64,000 nucleotides of DNA, taken from Oscillospiraceae bacterium (GTDB lineage: Bacteria > Bacillota > Clostridia > Oscillospirales > Acutalibacteraceae). The stretch covers positions 1-64,000 of the forward strand of contig SVPO01000002.1 of the NCBI GenBank assembly GCA_015065795.1. The letters are read 5' to 3'. A program made the position numbers and the translations under genes. Below are positions 8,815 to 18,385 of this stretch, piece by piece (position 1 is the first letter of the stretch; each line of letters opens with the position of its first letter). The notes below the pieces were generated by a model. It ran no database searches and was not told the DNA's origin. It was given only the letters and a program-made list of their open reading frames with translations.

Positions 8815-10161
8815 TTATTCCCCCTGCAGATCGGCGTACAGCGATGCCGCAGCATCCCATGTGAGGGGACCCACAACTCCGCTGGGCTTGAGTCCGTAGA
8901 GGTTCTGCAGGGCGATGACCGCCCGTTCGGTGGCAGGACCGAACACGCCGTCCACCGTCACGGAAGGGATGCCGCTGACGCTCTGAGCGATGCGCGCAAG
9001 GAAGCGCTGCAGGGTGGACACATCCTCCCCCACCGCTCCCCGTGAGAGGGTCAGTCCGGGATAGAGCGACACGCCGGTGGTGGATACTCCGTAGGTGTTT
9101 ACGATATTGAGATAAGTGGGATAGAGCAGCCGCCATGTGGAGGGACCGACGATGCCGTCCACCGGCAGACCTGCCAGCGCCTGAAAGTCTCGCACAGCAG
9201 CGGCGGTCTGCTCGCCGAAGATACCGTCGTATTCGATGGGGCGCACCTCGGGGTAGTAATCCCCCACCACCGCCAGCATATACTGCAGGTCGCGCACGAT
9301 GCTGCCGGTGTCCCCCTGACGGAGGAAATCGGGATACTCGCTGGGGATCTCCTCGGGACGCAGCCCCTCGGAGGCAAGCTCGGCGAGCTTCTTTACGCTG
9401 GTGTAGATATACGCGATGCGATACCATGTGGCAGGTCCAACGATGCCGTCGGGGGTGAGGTTGAACACGCGCTGAAAGGCGGTGACCGCCTCCTGTGTGG
9501 AGCGGTTGAATTCGCCGTTGACCAGTCCTATGCGCGGTATTGAAGGATAGTTGCGCGCGATGCGGTTGAGGCGGATCTGCAGCTGCTGGACGCTGTTGTT
9601 GGTGTCTCCCAGCATGAGCGGTCTGCCGGGATAGCTGGGGCGGAAGGAGCCCACCGGCGCGTCGGTGACCAGATTTACGTCGTCGCCGAAGTAGTAGCGG
9701 ATGATCTGCAGCGGCGTGTAACCCCGACGGGCAAGCTCCACCGTTCCCGTCTGTGAAAGCCCTGCGCAGTTGACCTCCACACCGTCGCAGTAGGCGGCAA
9801 AGAGCGGCTCCACGGCGTTTCCCCGACGCAGATAGCTGTTGAAGGTGTCGTCCACGATATTGCTGATGTTTTCAAAGATATCCCTGTCCCTGACAAAGCT
9901 CTGGTCGTAGGCGGTGCTGTTGGTGATATCGAAATCATAGCCCCGGCTGCGGTACCATTCGGTGTACACCCGATTGAGGGCAAAGCTGATCTGGGCAAGG
10001 ATATTCGCTCTCAGCGCCGATTCCGGCCATGTGGGATATATCTCGCTGGAGGCAACGTTCTTGATATAGTCGGTGAAGGGCAGGGTGACGTTTTCCGCAG
10101 GTTGGTCAGGTCTGCCCAGATGGACGGTTATCGTGTCGGGAATATAAGGCAGCGTGGGCAT
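8815..10161 (-). CDS. Peptidoglycan-binding protein with three PG_binding_1 repeats
   Basis: Three repeats of the type LxxGDTGxxVxxLQxxL...YDGIFGxQTxxAVxxFQxxxGLPVDGIVGPxTW; N-terminal region VTLPFTDYIKNVASSEIYPTWPESALRANILAQISFALNRVYTEWYRSRGYDFDIT. Confidence 0.85.
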   Translation of the reverse strand: MPTLPYIPDTITVHLGRPDQPAENVTLPFTDYIKNVASSEIYPTWPESALRANILAQISFALNRVYTEWYRSRGYDFDITNSTAYDQSFVRDRDIFENISNIVDDTFNSYLRRGNAVEPLFAAYCDGVEVNCAGLSQTGTVELARRGYTPLQIIRYYFGDDVNLVTDAPVGSFRPSYPGRPLMLGDTNNSVQQLQIRLNRIARNYPSIPRIGLVNGEFNRSTQEAVTAFQRVFNLTPDGIVGPATWYRIAYIYTSVKKLAELASEGLRPEEIPSEYPDFLRQGDTGSIVRDLQYMLAVVGDYYPEVRPIEYDGIFGEQTAAAVRDFQALAGLPVDGIVGPSTWRLLYPTYLNIVNTYGVSTTGVSLYPGLTLSRGAVGEDVSTLQRFLARIAQSVSGIPSVTVDGVFGPATERAVIALQNLYGLKPSGVVGPLTWDAAASLYADLQGE

Positions 10162-11471
10162 CAGCGCGCCACCTCCTCTCCGGGGATGAGCTCCACCGGA
10201 AGTATGCCGGTGACGCCCGGGAATATCTGAGCGTTGAGCGCGCCGCTGGGCAGATATTTATCCGCGGTGACGTACACCTTGTAGATGGCGTAGGGCGCTG
10301 TCCCCTCACGCACGGATTCTACCGGCAGCTGCAGCGGCGGCGTTCTGCCGTCGATGTCGGTACGCATGATCTTATACAGCACCTCGCCGCTCTCGGCAGG
10401 CATGGTGACCACCACCTGTGCCCCTGCCACCGGCTCGGCGCGGCGTGCGGTATATGCCTGCACGATCAGGGTTCCGTATCCTCCCCCCATGGGCTGTTCG
10501 CCGGGCTGGCTCTGGGCAGTGACCCTGCCGGGAACGGTGGGCTGGGTGGGCACCGTTCCGTCGGGATCGCGTCCGGGCTGAGACGGCGCGGGACGCTGCC
10601 GTGCAGCAGTGTATGCCGCCGCGTCGTTCTGCGGCATGGCAGCAGACGCCTGTGCGGACATATTGAGCCAGTAGTCACGCTCGGCAAGCCCCTGACGGTA
10701 CTCGCGCTCGCCCTGCTCCTTGTCGCGCAGTCCCTGCTCGAGATCGCGCAGACCCTGTTCCAGCTCACGTCTGCCCTCCTCAAGATCACGCAGCCACTGC
10801 TCACGTTCGCTGGCGGCTGCCGCGGCGGTCATCACCGCAGGCTGTGCAAAGCGCCCGTCGTGCGGCATTTGATGCTCCCATCCCGACCTCTGCGCCATAT
10901 ATTCCTTCTGCAGCTGCTCCAGCTCGCGCAGACCCTCACGCAGTTCCTCAAGGCCGCGCATGAGATCTTCCCGTGCGTGCTGCATATCACGCAATCCCTG
11001 TTCCCTGTCGCGCCGTGCCTGTGCCATGTCCCATTTTCCATGCTCACGGTCACGCTGCCCCTGAATCATATCCCGTTCGCCTTGCTCACGGTCACGCCGC
11101 GCCTGTGCCATATCCCGTTCTCCCTGTTCCCTGTCACGTCGCGCCTGTGCTATGTCCTTTTCACCCTGTTCACGGTCACGCTGCCCCTGCAGGATGTCCT
11201 TGATCCCCTGATCGTATTCCCTTTTGGCTTCGGGCGTGCGCGGTTCATCCAGCGGCTCATCGGGCTCGGGACGGGGCATCCGCTCCCCGGGGCGATAGAG
11301 CGGCTCATCCGGCTCGGGTCTCGGGGCACGCTGACGGTTCTGCGCCGGACGCGCTCCATCCTTTTCTCCGCTCGCCTCCTGACGATGGCTGTCCATCTTC
11401 ATCAGCTCGCGGTTGTATCGGTCGATCATCTCCTGCAGGCTTTCGCCGCCGTTGGGTCTTACCGGTGACAT
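10161..11471 (-). CDS. Coiled-coil repeat protein with C-terminal transthyretin/carboxypeptidase-regulatory-like beta domain
   Basis: MSPVRPNGGESLQEMIDRYNRELMKM...; 14-aa repeats QGERDMAQARRDRE; C-terminal GTLIVQAYTARRAEPVAGAQVVVTMP...; RBS AGGAAAGG upstream of 11471. Start is uncertain; 11480 is also possible. Overlaps the next gene by one base. Confidence 0.65.
   Translation of the reverse strand: MSPVRPNGGESLQEMIDRYNRELMKMDSHRQEASGEKDGARPAQNRQRAPRPEPDEPLYRPGERMPRPEPDEPLDEPRTPEAKREYDQGIKDILQGQRDREQGEKDIAQARRDREQGERDMAQARRDREQGERDMIQGQRDREHGKWDMAQARRDREQGLRDMQHAREDLMRGLEELREGLRELEQLQKEYMAQRSGWEHQMPHDGRFAQPAVMTAAAAASEREQWLRDLEEGRRELEQGLRDLEQGLRDKEQGEREYRQGLAERDYWLNMSAQASAAMPQNDAAAYTAARQRPAPSQPGRDPDGTVPTQPTVPGRVTAQSQPGEQPMGGGYGTLIVQAYTARRAEPVAGAQVVVTMPAESGEVLYKIMRTDIDGRTPPLQLPVESVREGTAPYAIYKVYVTADKYLPSGALNAQIFPGVTGILPVELIPGEEVAR
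10960..11215 (-). repeat. ~42-bp tandem coding repeats (14-aa coiled-coil units)
   Basis: Protein QGEKDIAQARRDRE/QGERDMAQARRDRE/QGERDMIQGQRDRE/HGKWDMAQARRDRE. Confidence 0.85.
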
Positions 11472-11601
11472 ACTATCCATCCTTTCCTGATTCGGGTGAT
11501 CCCTGATGTGACATGGATATGCCCTGAAAGGACGGAATATGACAGAATCAGCCCCGAAACGCACAAACGGACGACCCTGCACGCAGGATCGTCCGCTCTT
11601 A

Positions 11602-11811
11602 TTATCGTTTCGGGGTGTTGGTCTGCTTGAGAATATAGTCGATGGACACGTCGTAGAAATCCGCCAGCCTGATGAGCACATCGGTGGGGATATCACGCTG
11701 TCCCAGCTCATATCGCGAATAGCATACCTGCGAACAGTTGAGGTAGTCTGCCAGCTGTTTCTGCGTCAGATCCCTGTCCTCTCGCAGATCCCTCAGTCGT
11801 GTGTCTGCCAT
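11602..11811 (-). CDS. XRE-family helix-turn-helix regulator
   Basis: 69 aa: LRDLREDRDLTQKQLADYLNCSQVCYSRYELGQRDIPTDVLIRLADFYDVSIDYIL. Confidence 0.9.
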   Translation of the reverse strand: MADTRLRDLREDRDLTQKQLADYLNCSQVCYSRYELGQRDIPTDVLIRLADFYDVSIDYILKQTNTPKR

Positions 11812-11944
11812 GTTTTCTCCTTGTGTCTAATTTAGAAATTCATAAGATATATTTTATGCAGACACCGTTAAAATACCAGCATTTATACCGTTTTGGTTAT
11901 GTGAGAATTATCGGCATTTCTGCCGAAAAAGCCACAACAGCAAA

Positions 11945-11985
11945 CAGAAAAGGGCGGCTGCGCACGATGCTTTGCAGCCGTCCTG
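11945..11985 (-). terminator. Terminator of the 12.0-22.6 kb glycan/phosphonate operon
   Basis: Minus strand GGACGGCTGCAAAGCATCGTGCGCAGCCGCCCTTTTCTGTTT. Confidence 0.7.
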
Positions 11986-12021
11986 TATTGACTTTGGATC
12001 TGCAGTTGTCTTGCCGTCCCG

Positions 12022-13164
12022 TCAGGCTTCCAGCGCGCCCACGATCATGTCGGTGATGCGCTGAGTGCTTCTGCCGTCACAGCTGCCCACGAGAGTGCCG
12101 CGAACCTGTTCCAGCGCGCCGCGGTCATAGGCGGAGGCTCTGATCACTTCCATCATGCTCCGCGCGTCAGCATAGGTGAGCGTCGGGAAATGCTCCCGGG
12201 GATCGATGTTCAGTCCGCAGTCCGCGGTGTACTGCCCGATGTCGGGCACGTAGAACAGCAGCGGCTTGCCGGCGAGGACCGCCTCGGCAGAGGTGCCGCT
12301 GTAGTCTGTGACGACCACGTCCGCAAAGAACACCGAATCCTGCGAGGTGAAGGAGCTGTCAACAATTATGCCGTCTCCCGGCTCAATCTCAGTCATCAGA
12401 TCAACGGGATGCAGGCTGACAAAAATACATTCCTCCGCGGCGTTGACCGCGTCCAGCAGCTCCCTGCAGGGCACCGCAGAACCGCGGCGCATGGTGGGCA
12501 CATAGGAAATGATCCTCTTGCCTGCCGCCTCGGGATGGGCGGCAAGGAAGCGTTTTTTCACCTCATCGCCGTCCGTGGCAAGTATCTGATCGGACAGCGG
12601 CAGTCCCAGTGCATAAATCTTCTCTATAGGCTGACGCATGGTCGCCGCGAGAATGGGGCGCATCTGTTCGCTGCCGGCGATGACTGCGTCGTAGCCGTGA
12701 TGCATACGCATGGCCTTTGCCACAGCAGGGTCGGTGCCCTCCGGCTTGCCCACGGTCTGCCAGCCGAACTGCTTGATGATGGTAATGGCGTGCCAGAGCT
12801 GGATGACCGTCAGCCTGCGATGAGAAAGCAGGCTCACCGGGATGCAGTAGGTGTCGATCACCGCCACCCTCGCCTTTGCCAGAGCCTTGAGCTGGGAGTG
12901 GATCTCCCTGATATAGCTCAGACCCATCTCCGCCTTTGCTGCCCGTTTGCAGCAGAATATCTGCACGGTCTGCGGCCTGCGCACGGCAAGCTCCTCCGAA
13001 AGCAGACGGAACTCCGTTGTTATCTCGTCCGATTCACGGCTGATAAACGCCACCGCGTCCTTTTTGCGGACAAACAGACGAACCAGACCGTACCACACGG
13101 TCAGGAATACTCTGAGCGCGGCAATGCACGCTGTCTTGATGAATCGCAAAACTAATCTCCTCAA
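12022..13164 (-). CDS. CDP-glycerol:poly(glycerophosphate) glycerophosphotransferase-like protein (TagB/TagF family)
   Basis: WHAITIIKQFGWQTVG, VISYVPTMRRGS, VVVTDYSGTSAEAVLAGKPLLFYVPD motifs. Confidence 0.82.
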   Translation of the reverse strand: MRRLVLRFIKTACIAALRVFLTVWYGLVRLFVRKKDAVAFISRESDEITTEFRLLSEELAVRRPQTVQIFCCKRAAKAEMGLSYIREIHSQLKALAKARVAVIDTYCIPVSLLSHRRLTVIQLWHAITIIKQFGWQTVGKPEGTDPAVAKAMRMHHGYDAVIAGSEQMRPILAATMRQPIEKIYALGLPLSDQILATDGDEVKKRFLAAHPEAAGKRIISYVPTMRRGSAVPCRELLDAVNAAEECIFVSLHPVDLMTEIEPGDGIIVDSSFTSQDSVFFADVVVTDYSGTSAEAVLAGKPLLFYVPDIGQYTADCGLNIDPREHFPTLTYADARSMMEVIRASAYDRGALEQVRGTLVGSCDGRSTQRITDMIVGALEA

Positions 13165-13991
13165 TCGCCGCTTTCGGCACCGAAGTGGTGCTTGATGACC
13201 CGTTTGTCCTCCGGCGGCGGCGTCATGTAATCTCCGTAGATCGTTGTGAGCACGGTGTCGTAATCCTGCGGCACCGGCATCTCGTATTTCTCAAAGGGGA
13301 CGTACAGCGGCTCGCCGAAAGCCTCCCGGGGGAAGGTTTCCTTTTCCACGGAATAGTAGCTCGCCCAGTTGACCATGAAGCCGTTGTCGGGGGAATTGTA
13401 CTTCACATGAAGGCGGTCGAGCTTTTTGTGAAGCCGCTCCACGGTGTAGAATTTACTCAGGAAATACGCCAGCTTCTCCGAGAGAGATTTATGGGGCAGG
13501 CAGCCCAGCTTGCGGGTTATCATTCCCCTGTAAAGACCGATCTTTCTGCGGTTGAGACGCTGGGAGAAGCTGGACAGCTTCGGCACGTTGTCCAGCGGAA
13601 AGATGTCTATGAGCGGACCGTTGTCCTTTGTCAGATGAGCAATGTGCATCTGGCGGAATTTGGGGTCGTCGGTGATAAGGCGCACCTTGATGAAGGGCGA
13701 CCAGTAATTTTCCACCGTGGTGCTGTGCTGCAGCCTGTATTTCTCGCCCAGCAGCTCCTGTCCAACCTGAAGGAATTTTTCGTAATCCTCACGGGGCATG
13801 GCAAGGTCGATGTCGTCATCCCAGGGGATAAAGCCCTTGTGTCTGATGGCGCCGATGAGTGAGCCCTCCGCCATGTAGAAGCGCAGCCCTGCCTTGCGGC
13901 AGGCGGCAGAAATATCCAGCAGCATATCCATTGCGATCTGCTGCAGCTCATGTATCTGTTCAAGTGCCTTTTCTTTGCTTAACTCAGCCAT
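13161..13991 (-). CDS. LicD-family (phosphocholine transferase-like) protein
   Basis: LRFYMAEGSLIGAIRHKGFIPWDDDIDLAMPREDYEKF is the LicD signature. Confidence 0.92.
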   Translation of the reverse strand: MAELSKEKALEQIHELQQIAMDMLLDISAACRKAGLRFYMAEGSLIGAIRHKGFIPWDDDIDLAMPREDYEKFLQVGQELLGEKYRLQHSTTVENYWSPFIKVRLITDDPKFRQMHIAHLTKDNGPLIDIFPLDNVPKLSSFSQRLNRRKIGLYRGMITRKLGCLPHKSLSEKLAYFLSKFYTVERLHKKLDRLHVKYNSPDNGFMVNWASYYSVEKETFPREAFGEPLYVPFEKYEMPVPQDYDTVLTTIYGDYMTPPPEDKRVIKHHFGAESGD

Positions 13992-14042
13992 GAATAACCT
14001 CTCTGCATGATTTCGCTCTGCGTACGGTATCCTCCGGAATCG

Positions 14043-15851
14043 TCAGCAGGCGAATATTTGCCTGTACATCGCGCGCAGCTCGTCCCCGGTGGGGGTGACG
14101 GGATTGTTGCCCAGACGCACGGGATTGACCGACGCGGTAAGGACGTCCAGCTGTTCGGCGGAGCATACGGGGACCGCAGGCATGTCCATATCGCCGTATA
14201 TCCTGAGAAATCCGTCCAGTCCGCCGATAAGCTCATCCAGCTCCGCGAGAACGCCGTTGAGGTGTTCCTCGCCGCGGACGTCATTGCAGCGTGCGGTGTT
14301 GTCCTTTATAAGCTTCCACACATGAGGCAGACAAAGCGCCACAGCCGCGCCGTGGGGGATCCCAAAGAGGGATGTGATCTTGTAGCTCATGGCGTGGGCG
14401 GCGGTGGTCTGGGTGATGTTTATGGCTTTGCCGGCAAGGTTCGCTCCTGCAGAAATGCTCCCGGCTGCTCCGGGGACACCGTTCAGATAATCTGCGCAGC
14501 TGTCACGAAGGAGCATAATGGCTTCTCTTGCGTAAGCTTTGCTGACATCATCGGAATTGACCGACCACATGGATTCTATTGCCTGACAGAGGGCGTCGAG
14601 GAATGTGGCTTTTTTCTGTCCCAGGGGCAGTGTTGCCAGAAGGGAATGATCCAGCACGGCGTAATCGGGGAGAAGATTATCACCGGTGAGCGACTGCTTT
14701 TCGCCCTTATAATAGATTACCGCATAGCGGGTGGACTCGCTGCCGGTGCCGGCGGTGGTGGGGATGGCAAGGTGTACTGTGGGGTTGAACACGTGCGCGT
14801 TGCTGATGTATTCACTGCCTGCAGGGTCGCCGGCAAACAGCTTGATGGCTTTGGCGGTATCAATGGCACTGCCTCCGCCCACGGAGATGATGATGTCGCA
14901 GGCGCTGCTGTGATACAGCTCAACGCCCTTGACGATGTCGTCATATTTCGGATTGGGGGAGAAATCGGAGAAATAAACCGCGTCGCCAACCACGCCGCGC
15001 AGGCTTTCCGACACGGGCAGCTTGTCAAACGCCGCGTCGCACACCACAAAGGGGCGCTTTGCACGGTGCTTTTCAAGAACTCCGGATACCGCAGCGCAGA
15101 CATCCTCGCGGAGCACCCGCTGCTGGGCAAAGTCAAAGCGTCTGATCTCGGCGGAAACACGCTCAAGATCCTCCGGACAGTCGATCTCGTCCACAAAACG
15201 ACCGTCATAGGAAAACGCGCGCACATCCAGAGAGGGGAATATCTCGTTCATGGCATTCTCGGCGTACACTCCGGTGTTGCCTGCGTCCACAAACTCCTCG
15301 ACCTTCTTTATCCACTTGCCGACCGTTGCCCTGCTCAGCTTGTACATGGGCTGGAAGGCATAGCAGTCGTCATCGAAGATCTTTACGGAGACCTCCTGGA
15401 TACGGCCGTCCTTTATGCGCGCCTTGAAGTCCTTTTCCGGCTGGGGACGATCAAAGCTGACCGTGCCGATGTCCGGCTGCGGACAGGCAAGCACATCCTC
15501 CAGCAGGCTGCGGTCAAAGACAAGGTCGCCGTGGAGCATGATGACATCGTCATCAAAATGCTCACGGGCAAGATACATGGAATAGATGTAGTTCGTGGTG
15601 TCGTAAACAGGGTTCTCCACAAAGGTGAACCTGCAGTGAGCCAGATGGGGCGCCTTGGCGGCGTTGATGAGCTGCTCATTGAAGGGGCCGACGGTGACCA
15701 GAAAATCGGTGATGCCGGCTTCGCTGAGCATACGCAGCTGACGTTCAAAAATGGATTCGCCGCTGGCGATCCTTACCATGGACTTGTGACCGTTTTCGGT
15801 GTATTTGCCCATTCTCTTTCCGAGACCGGAGTTAAAGATAACCGCTTTCAT
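14043..15851 (-). CDS. Fusion: N-terminal nucleotidyltransferase (PntC-like) + C-terminal iron-containing alcohol dehydrogenase (phosphonoacetaldehyde reductase-like)
   Basis: N-term MKAVIFNSGLGKRMGKYTENGHKSMVRI...VIMLHGDLVF; C-term IISVGGGSAIDTAKAIKLFAG...PTTAGTGSESTRYAV...HGAAVALCLPHVW. Confidence 0.85.
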   Translation of the reverse strand: MKAVIFNSGLGKRMGKYTENGHKSMVRIASGESIFERQLRMLSEAGITDFLVTVGPFNEQLINAAKAPHLAHCRFTFVENPVYDTTNYIYSMYLAREHFDDDVIMLHGDLVFDRSLLEDVLACPQPDIGTVSFDRPQPEKDFKARIKDGRIQEVSVKIFDDDCYAFQPMYKLSRATVGKWIKKVEEFVDAGNTGVYAENAMNEIFPSLDVRAFSYDGRFVDEIDCPEDLERVSAEIRRFDFAQQRVLREDVCAAVSGVLEKHRAKRPFVVCDAAFDKLPVSESLRGVVGDAVYFSDFSPNPKYDDIVKGVELYHSSACDIIISVGGGSAIDTAKAIKLFAGDPAGSEYISNAHVFNPTVHLAIPTTAGTGSESTRYAVIYYKGEKQSLTGDNLLPDYAVLDHSLLATLPLGQKKATFLDALCQAIESMWSVNSDDVSKAYAREAIMLLRDSCADYLNGVPGAAGSISAGANLAGKAINITQTTAAHAMSYKITSLFGIPHGAAVALCLPHVWKLIKDNTARCNDVRGEEHLNGVLAELDELIGGLDGFLRIYGDMDMPAVPVCSAEQLDVLTASVNPVRLGNNPVTPTGDELRAMYRQIFAC

Positions 15852-15870
15852 GCTGATTTCCTTTCGACGA

Positions 15871-16983
15871 TTATACCTCTGCGAATTTCTTCATCATGTC
15901 CTGCTTGTTCTGGCAGGGAGTGGTGGTGGGACGTCCCAGATCGTCTCTGGAGCCCTGACGGGTGGAGATGACCAGAGCGGCAAGCTCGCTGTCACGCAGC
16001 ACCTTCATGCCCTCGGCGATCTGCTCCCCGGTGCTTGCCTCGATGACGGTTCTGAAACCCACGGCGCGAAGCACGCCGGGGATGTCGATATCCATGCCCA
16101 CTGTGGGCTGCCCGCCCACGGATTCATGGGCACCGTTGTTGTTGATTATGTATTTGAAATTCTTCGGTGCGTTCTGAGCGATGACGGCAAAGCCGCCCAT
16201 GTGCATCAGGAAGGAGCCGTCGCCGTCGATGCACCAGACGTTCTTTTCGGTGCCCAGAGCCGCTCCCAGAGCGATGGACGCGGTGTGTCCCATTCCTCCC
16301 ACGGTGAGGAAATCGTTGGCGTGACCCTGTCCGCGTGCCTCGCGGAGCTCAAAGACCTCACGGGAGGTCTTGCCGGTGGTGGACACCACGAAATCGTCGT
16401 CCTTCAGCGCGCCGAGGATAACGCCCAGGGCGTCCTCGCGGGTCAGCGGCAGGTCGGACTGAGCCTTCTTCATGGAATAGGAGGAAAAGGCACCCTTGCG
16501 CACGATCAGCGCGCAGGGACGGTTGGTCTGCTTCATGTAGCCGATGCACTCGTCCAGCTGTTCGCTCCAGTTGTCGTCAAGGATCATGTTCTTGACGCCC
16601 ATGGCATCCAGCAGGGGGATGGTGACCTTGCCCTGCTTGACGTGCTGAGGCTCGTCCTTTACGCCCGGCTCGCCGCGCCAGCCGATGATGAGCAGCATGG
16701 GCACGGAATATACGTCCTCGTCGGCAAGGCTCATGAGGGGGTTGACGATGTTGCCCTCGCCGCTGTTCTGCATATAGACCACGCCGTACTTGCCGGTGGA
16801 AAGGTGATAACCAAGAGCCATGGCGGCGGCGTTGCCCTCGTTGGCGGCAATGATATTGAGCTCACGGGGGCTGTTTTCGGTGACGCAGGCGCAGAAATTC
16901 TTCAGCAGAGAATCGGGAACACCGGTGAAGAAATCCAGTCCGCGGGACACCAGAGAATCATAAAACTGTTTTGTTTCTATCAT
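15871..16983 (-). CDS. aepY: Phosphonopyruvate decarboxylase
   Basis: FFTGVPDSLLKNFCACV, AANEGNAAAMALGYHLSTGKYGVVYMQNSGEGNIVNPLMSL, GDGSFLMHMGG (ThPP motif); directly downstream of PEP mutase. Confidence 0.92.
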   Translation of the reverse strand: MIETKQFYDSLVSRGLDFFTGVPDSLLKNFCACVTENSPRELNIIAANEGNAAAMALGYHLSTGKYGVVYMQNSGEGNIVNPLMSLADEDVYSVPMLLIIGWRGEPGVKDEPQHVKQGKVTIPLLDAMGVKNMILDDNWSEQLDECIGYMKQTNRPCALIVRKGAFSSYSMKKAQSDLPLTREDALGVILGALKDDDFVVSTTGKTSREVFELREARGQGHANDFLTVGGMGHTASIALGAALGTEKNVWCIDGDGSFLMHMGGFAVIAQNAPKNFKYIINNNGAHESVGGQPTVGMDIDIPGVLRAVGFRTVIEASTGEQIAEGMKVLRDSELAALVISTRQGSRDDLGRPTTTPCQNKQDMMKKFAEV

Positions 16984-16997
16984 AATTTATCACCTGC

Positions 16998-18302
16998 TCA
17001 GTTTTCGGTGGGGATGAGACGGAGCACTTCCTTGATGGACAGACAGACATCGTCCACCTCTTTGCTGCGTCCGCACTCGAGGATCTTGGTGGCAGTGTTG
17101 ACCATTGCGGGATAGGCGCTGCGCAGAAGATGGTTGGCGTAGATGATGATGTTGCCGCCGATCTCGTGCAGCTCATCCTCGGTGAAGTGGTTGTAGGAGG
17201 TGGGCACAAAGATGACGGGCACATCGGCGTACTCGGCACGGAAAGCCTTCATGAACTCGATGATCTCCGAACCGTCCTTGTGGCGGCTGTGGATCATGAT
17301 GCCGTCTGCGCCGCCCTCCTGCAGGTAGATACGGGCGCGCATCATGGCGTCCTCAATGCCCATTCCGGCAATAAGGCTTTCCAGACGGGCAAAGATCATG
17401 AAGTCGCGGGTGGTCTGAGCCTGCTTGCCGGCGTGGATCTTGCGGGCAAACTCGTGGGGCTCGTCCAGAACCTGCTTGGCATCGGTGCCGAACAGGGAAT
17501 TCTGCTTCAGACCGGTCTTGTCCTCCACGATGATGGCGGAGACACCCAGACGCTCAAGGGTCTTGACGGTGTAGACAAAGTGCTCGATCTTTCCGCCGGT
17601 GTCGCCGTCGAGAATGATGGGCTTGGAGGTGACCTCCATGATCTCGTTGATGGTGTTGATGCGGCTGGTGAGGTCCACCAGCTCGATGTCGGGCTTACCC
17701 TTGAAGGTTGAGTCGCACAGACTGCTGACCCACATGGCATCGTATTCCTTGACCGCGCCGTCACTCTCGATGCGGGTGTTCTCCACGATAAGGCCGGAAA
17801 GTCCGTTGGAGGCTTCCATCACTCGCACATAGGGCTTGAGCCTGAGCATACGGCGCAGCTTGCCGCGGCGGATGTCGGGAGTTCTGTCAAGGGATGCCAG
17901 CTTGCGCTCGATCTCGGCTGCGGAAATGCCGGAGGTGTAAGGAACCTCAACCAGCTCACCGCCGTACTCGGCAAGAATGTCGATGACCTCCTGACGGACG
18001 GTGGACTGCACGCCGCTTTTCCAGTCGTCGCCGTGAATGACGTAATCGGGCTTAAGTTCACGCAGAATGTCTGCATAGGAAAGGGTCTCCTGCTTGACCA
18101 CACCGGTGACTCCCTTGAGATTTCCGAACACCTTGGCTCTGGTCTCGTAATCCAGCAGGGGCAGACGCTTGTATGTGGCAATGGCTTCGTCGGACAGGAT
18201 GCCTACCACCACGTCGCCCAGCTTTGCGCCTTCTTCGATGATGTGCAGATGTCCGTTGTGAATAATATCCGCGGAAAATGCGATATATACGGTTTTGCTC
18301 AT
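16998..18302 (-). CDS. aepX: Phosphoenolpyruvate mutase with N-terminal cytidylyltransferase domain
   Basis: N-term MSKTVYIAFSADIIHNGHLHIIEEGAKLGDVVVGILSDEAI (TagD-like); C-term PEP mutase signature AIIVEDKTGLKQNSLFG. Confidence 0.93.
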   Translation of the reverse strand: MSKTVYIAFSADIIHNGHLHIIEEGAKLGDVVVGILSDEAIATYKRLPLLDYETRAKVFGNLKGVTGVVKQETLSYADILRELKPDYVIHGDDWKSGVQSTVRQEVIDILAEYGGELVEVPYTSGISAAEIERKLASLDRTPDIRRGKLRRMLRLKPYVRVMEASNGLSGLIVENTRIESDGAVKEYDAMWVSSLCDSTFKGKPDIELVDLTSRINTINEIMEVTSKPIILDGDTGGKIEHFVYTVKTLERLGVSAIIVEDKTGLKQNSLFGTDAKQVLDEPHEFARKIHAGKQAQTTRDFMIFARLESLIAGMGIEDAMMRARIYLQEGGADGIMIHSRHKDGSEIIEFMKAFRAEYADVPVIFVPTSYNHFTEDELHEIGGNIIIYANHLLRSAYPAMVNTATKILECGRSKEVDDVCLSIKEVLRLIPTEN

Positions 18303-18385
18303 GTTTTTTCAGAGTCCTTTCGCAAAGATATATGATAAGCAGAATAATTTGCTGATGTGCTTTGAAGTGTATTGCTGCCGCCGGC

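Noticed and set aside
14007-15971. Long + strand ORF (654 aa) opposite the nucleotidyltransferase-ADH gene
   Set aside because: Antisense shadow of a clear protein family; low-complexity G/A/V/H-rich translation with no domain. The same applies to 46..1311 +, 2439..3866 +, 15799..17115 +, 20194..21810 +, 44814..46928 +, 53135..55156 + and 56866..58071 +.
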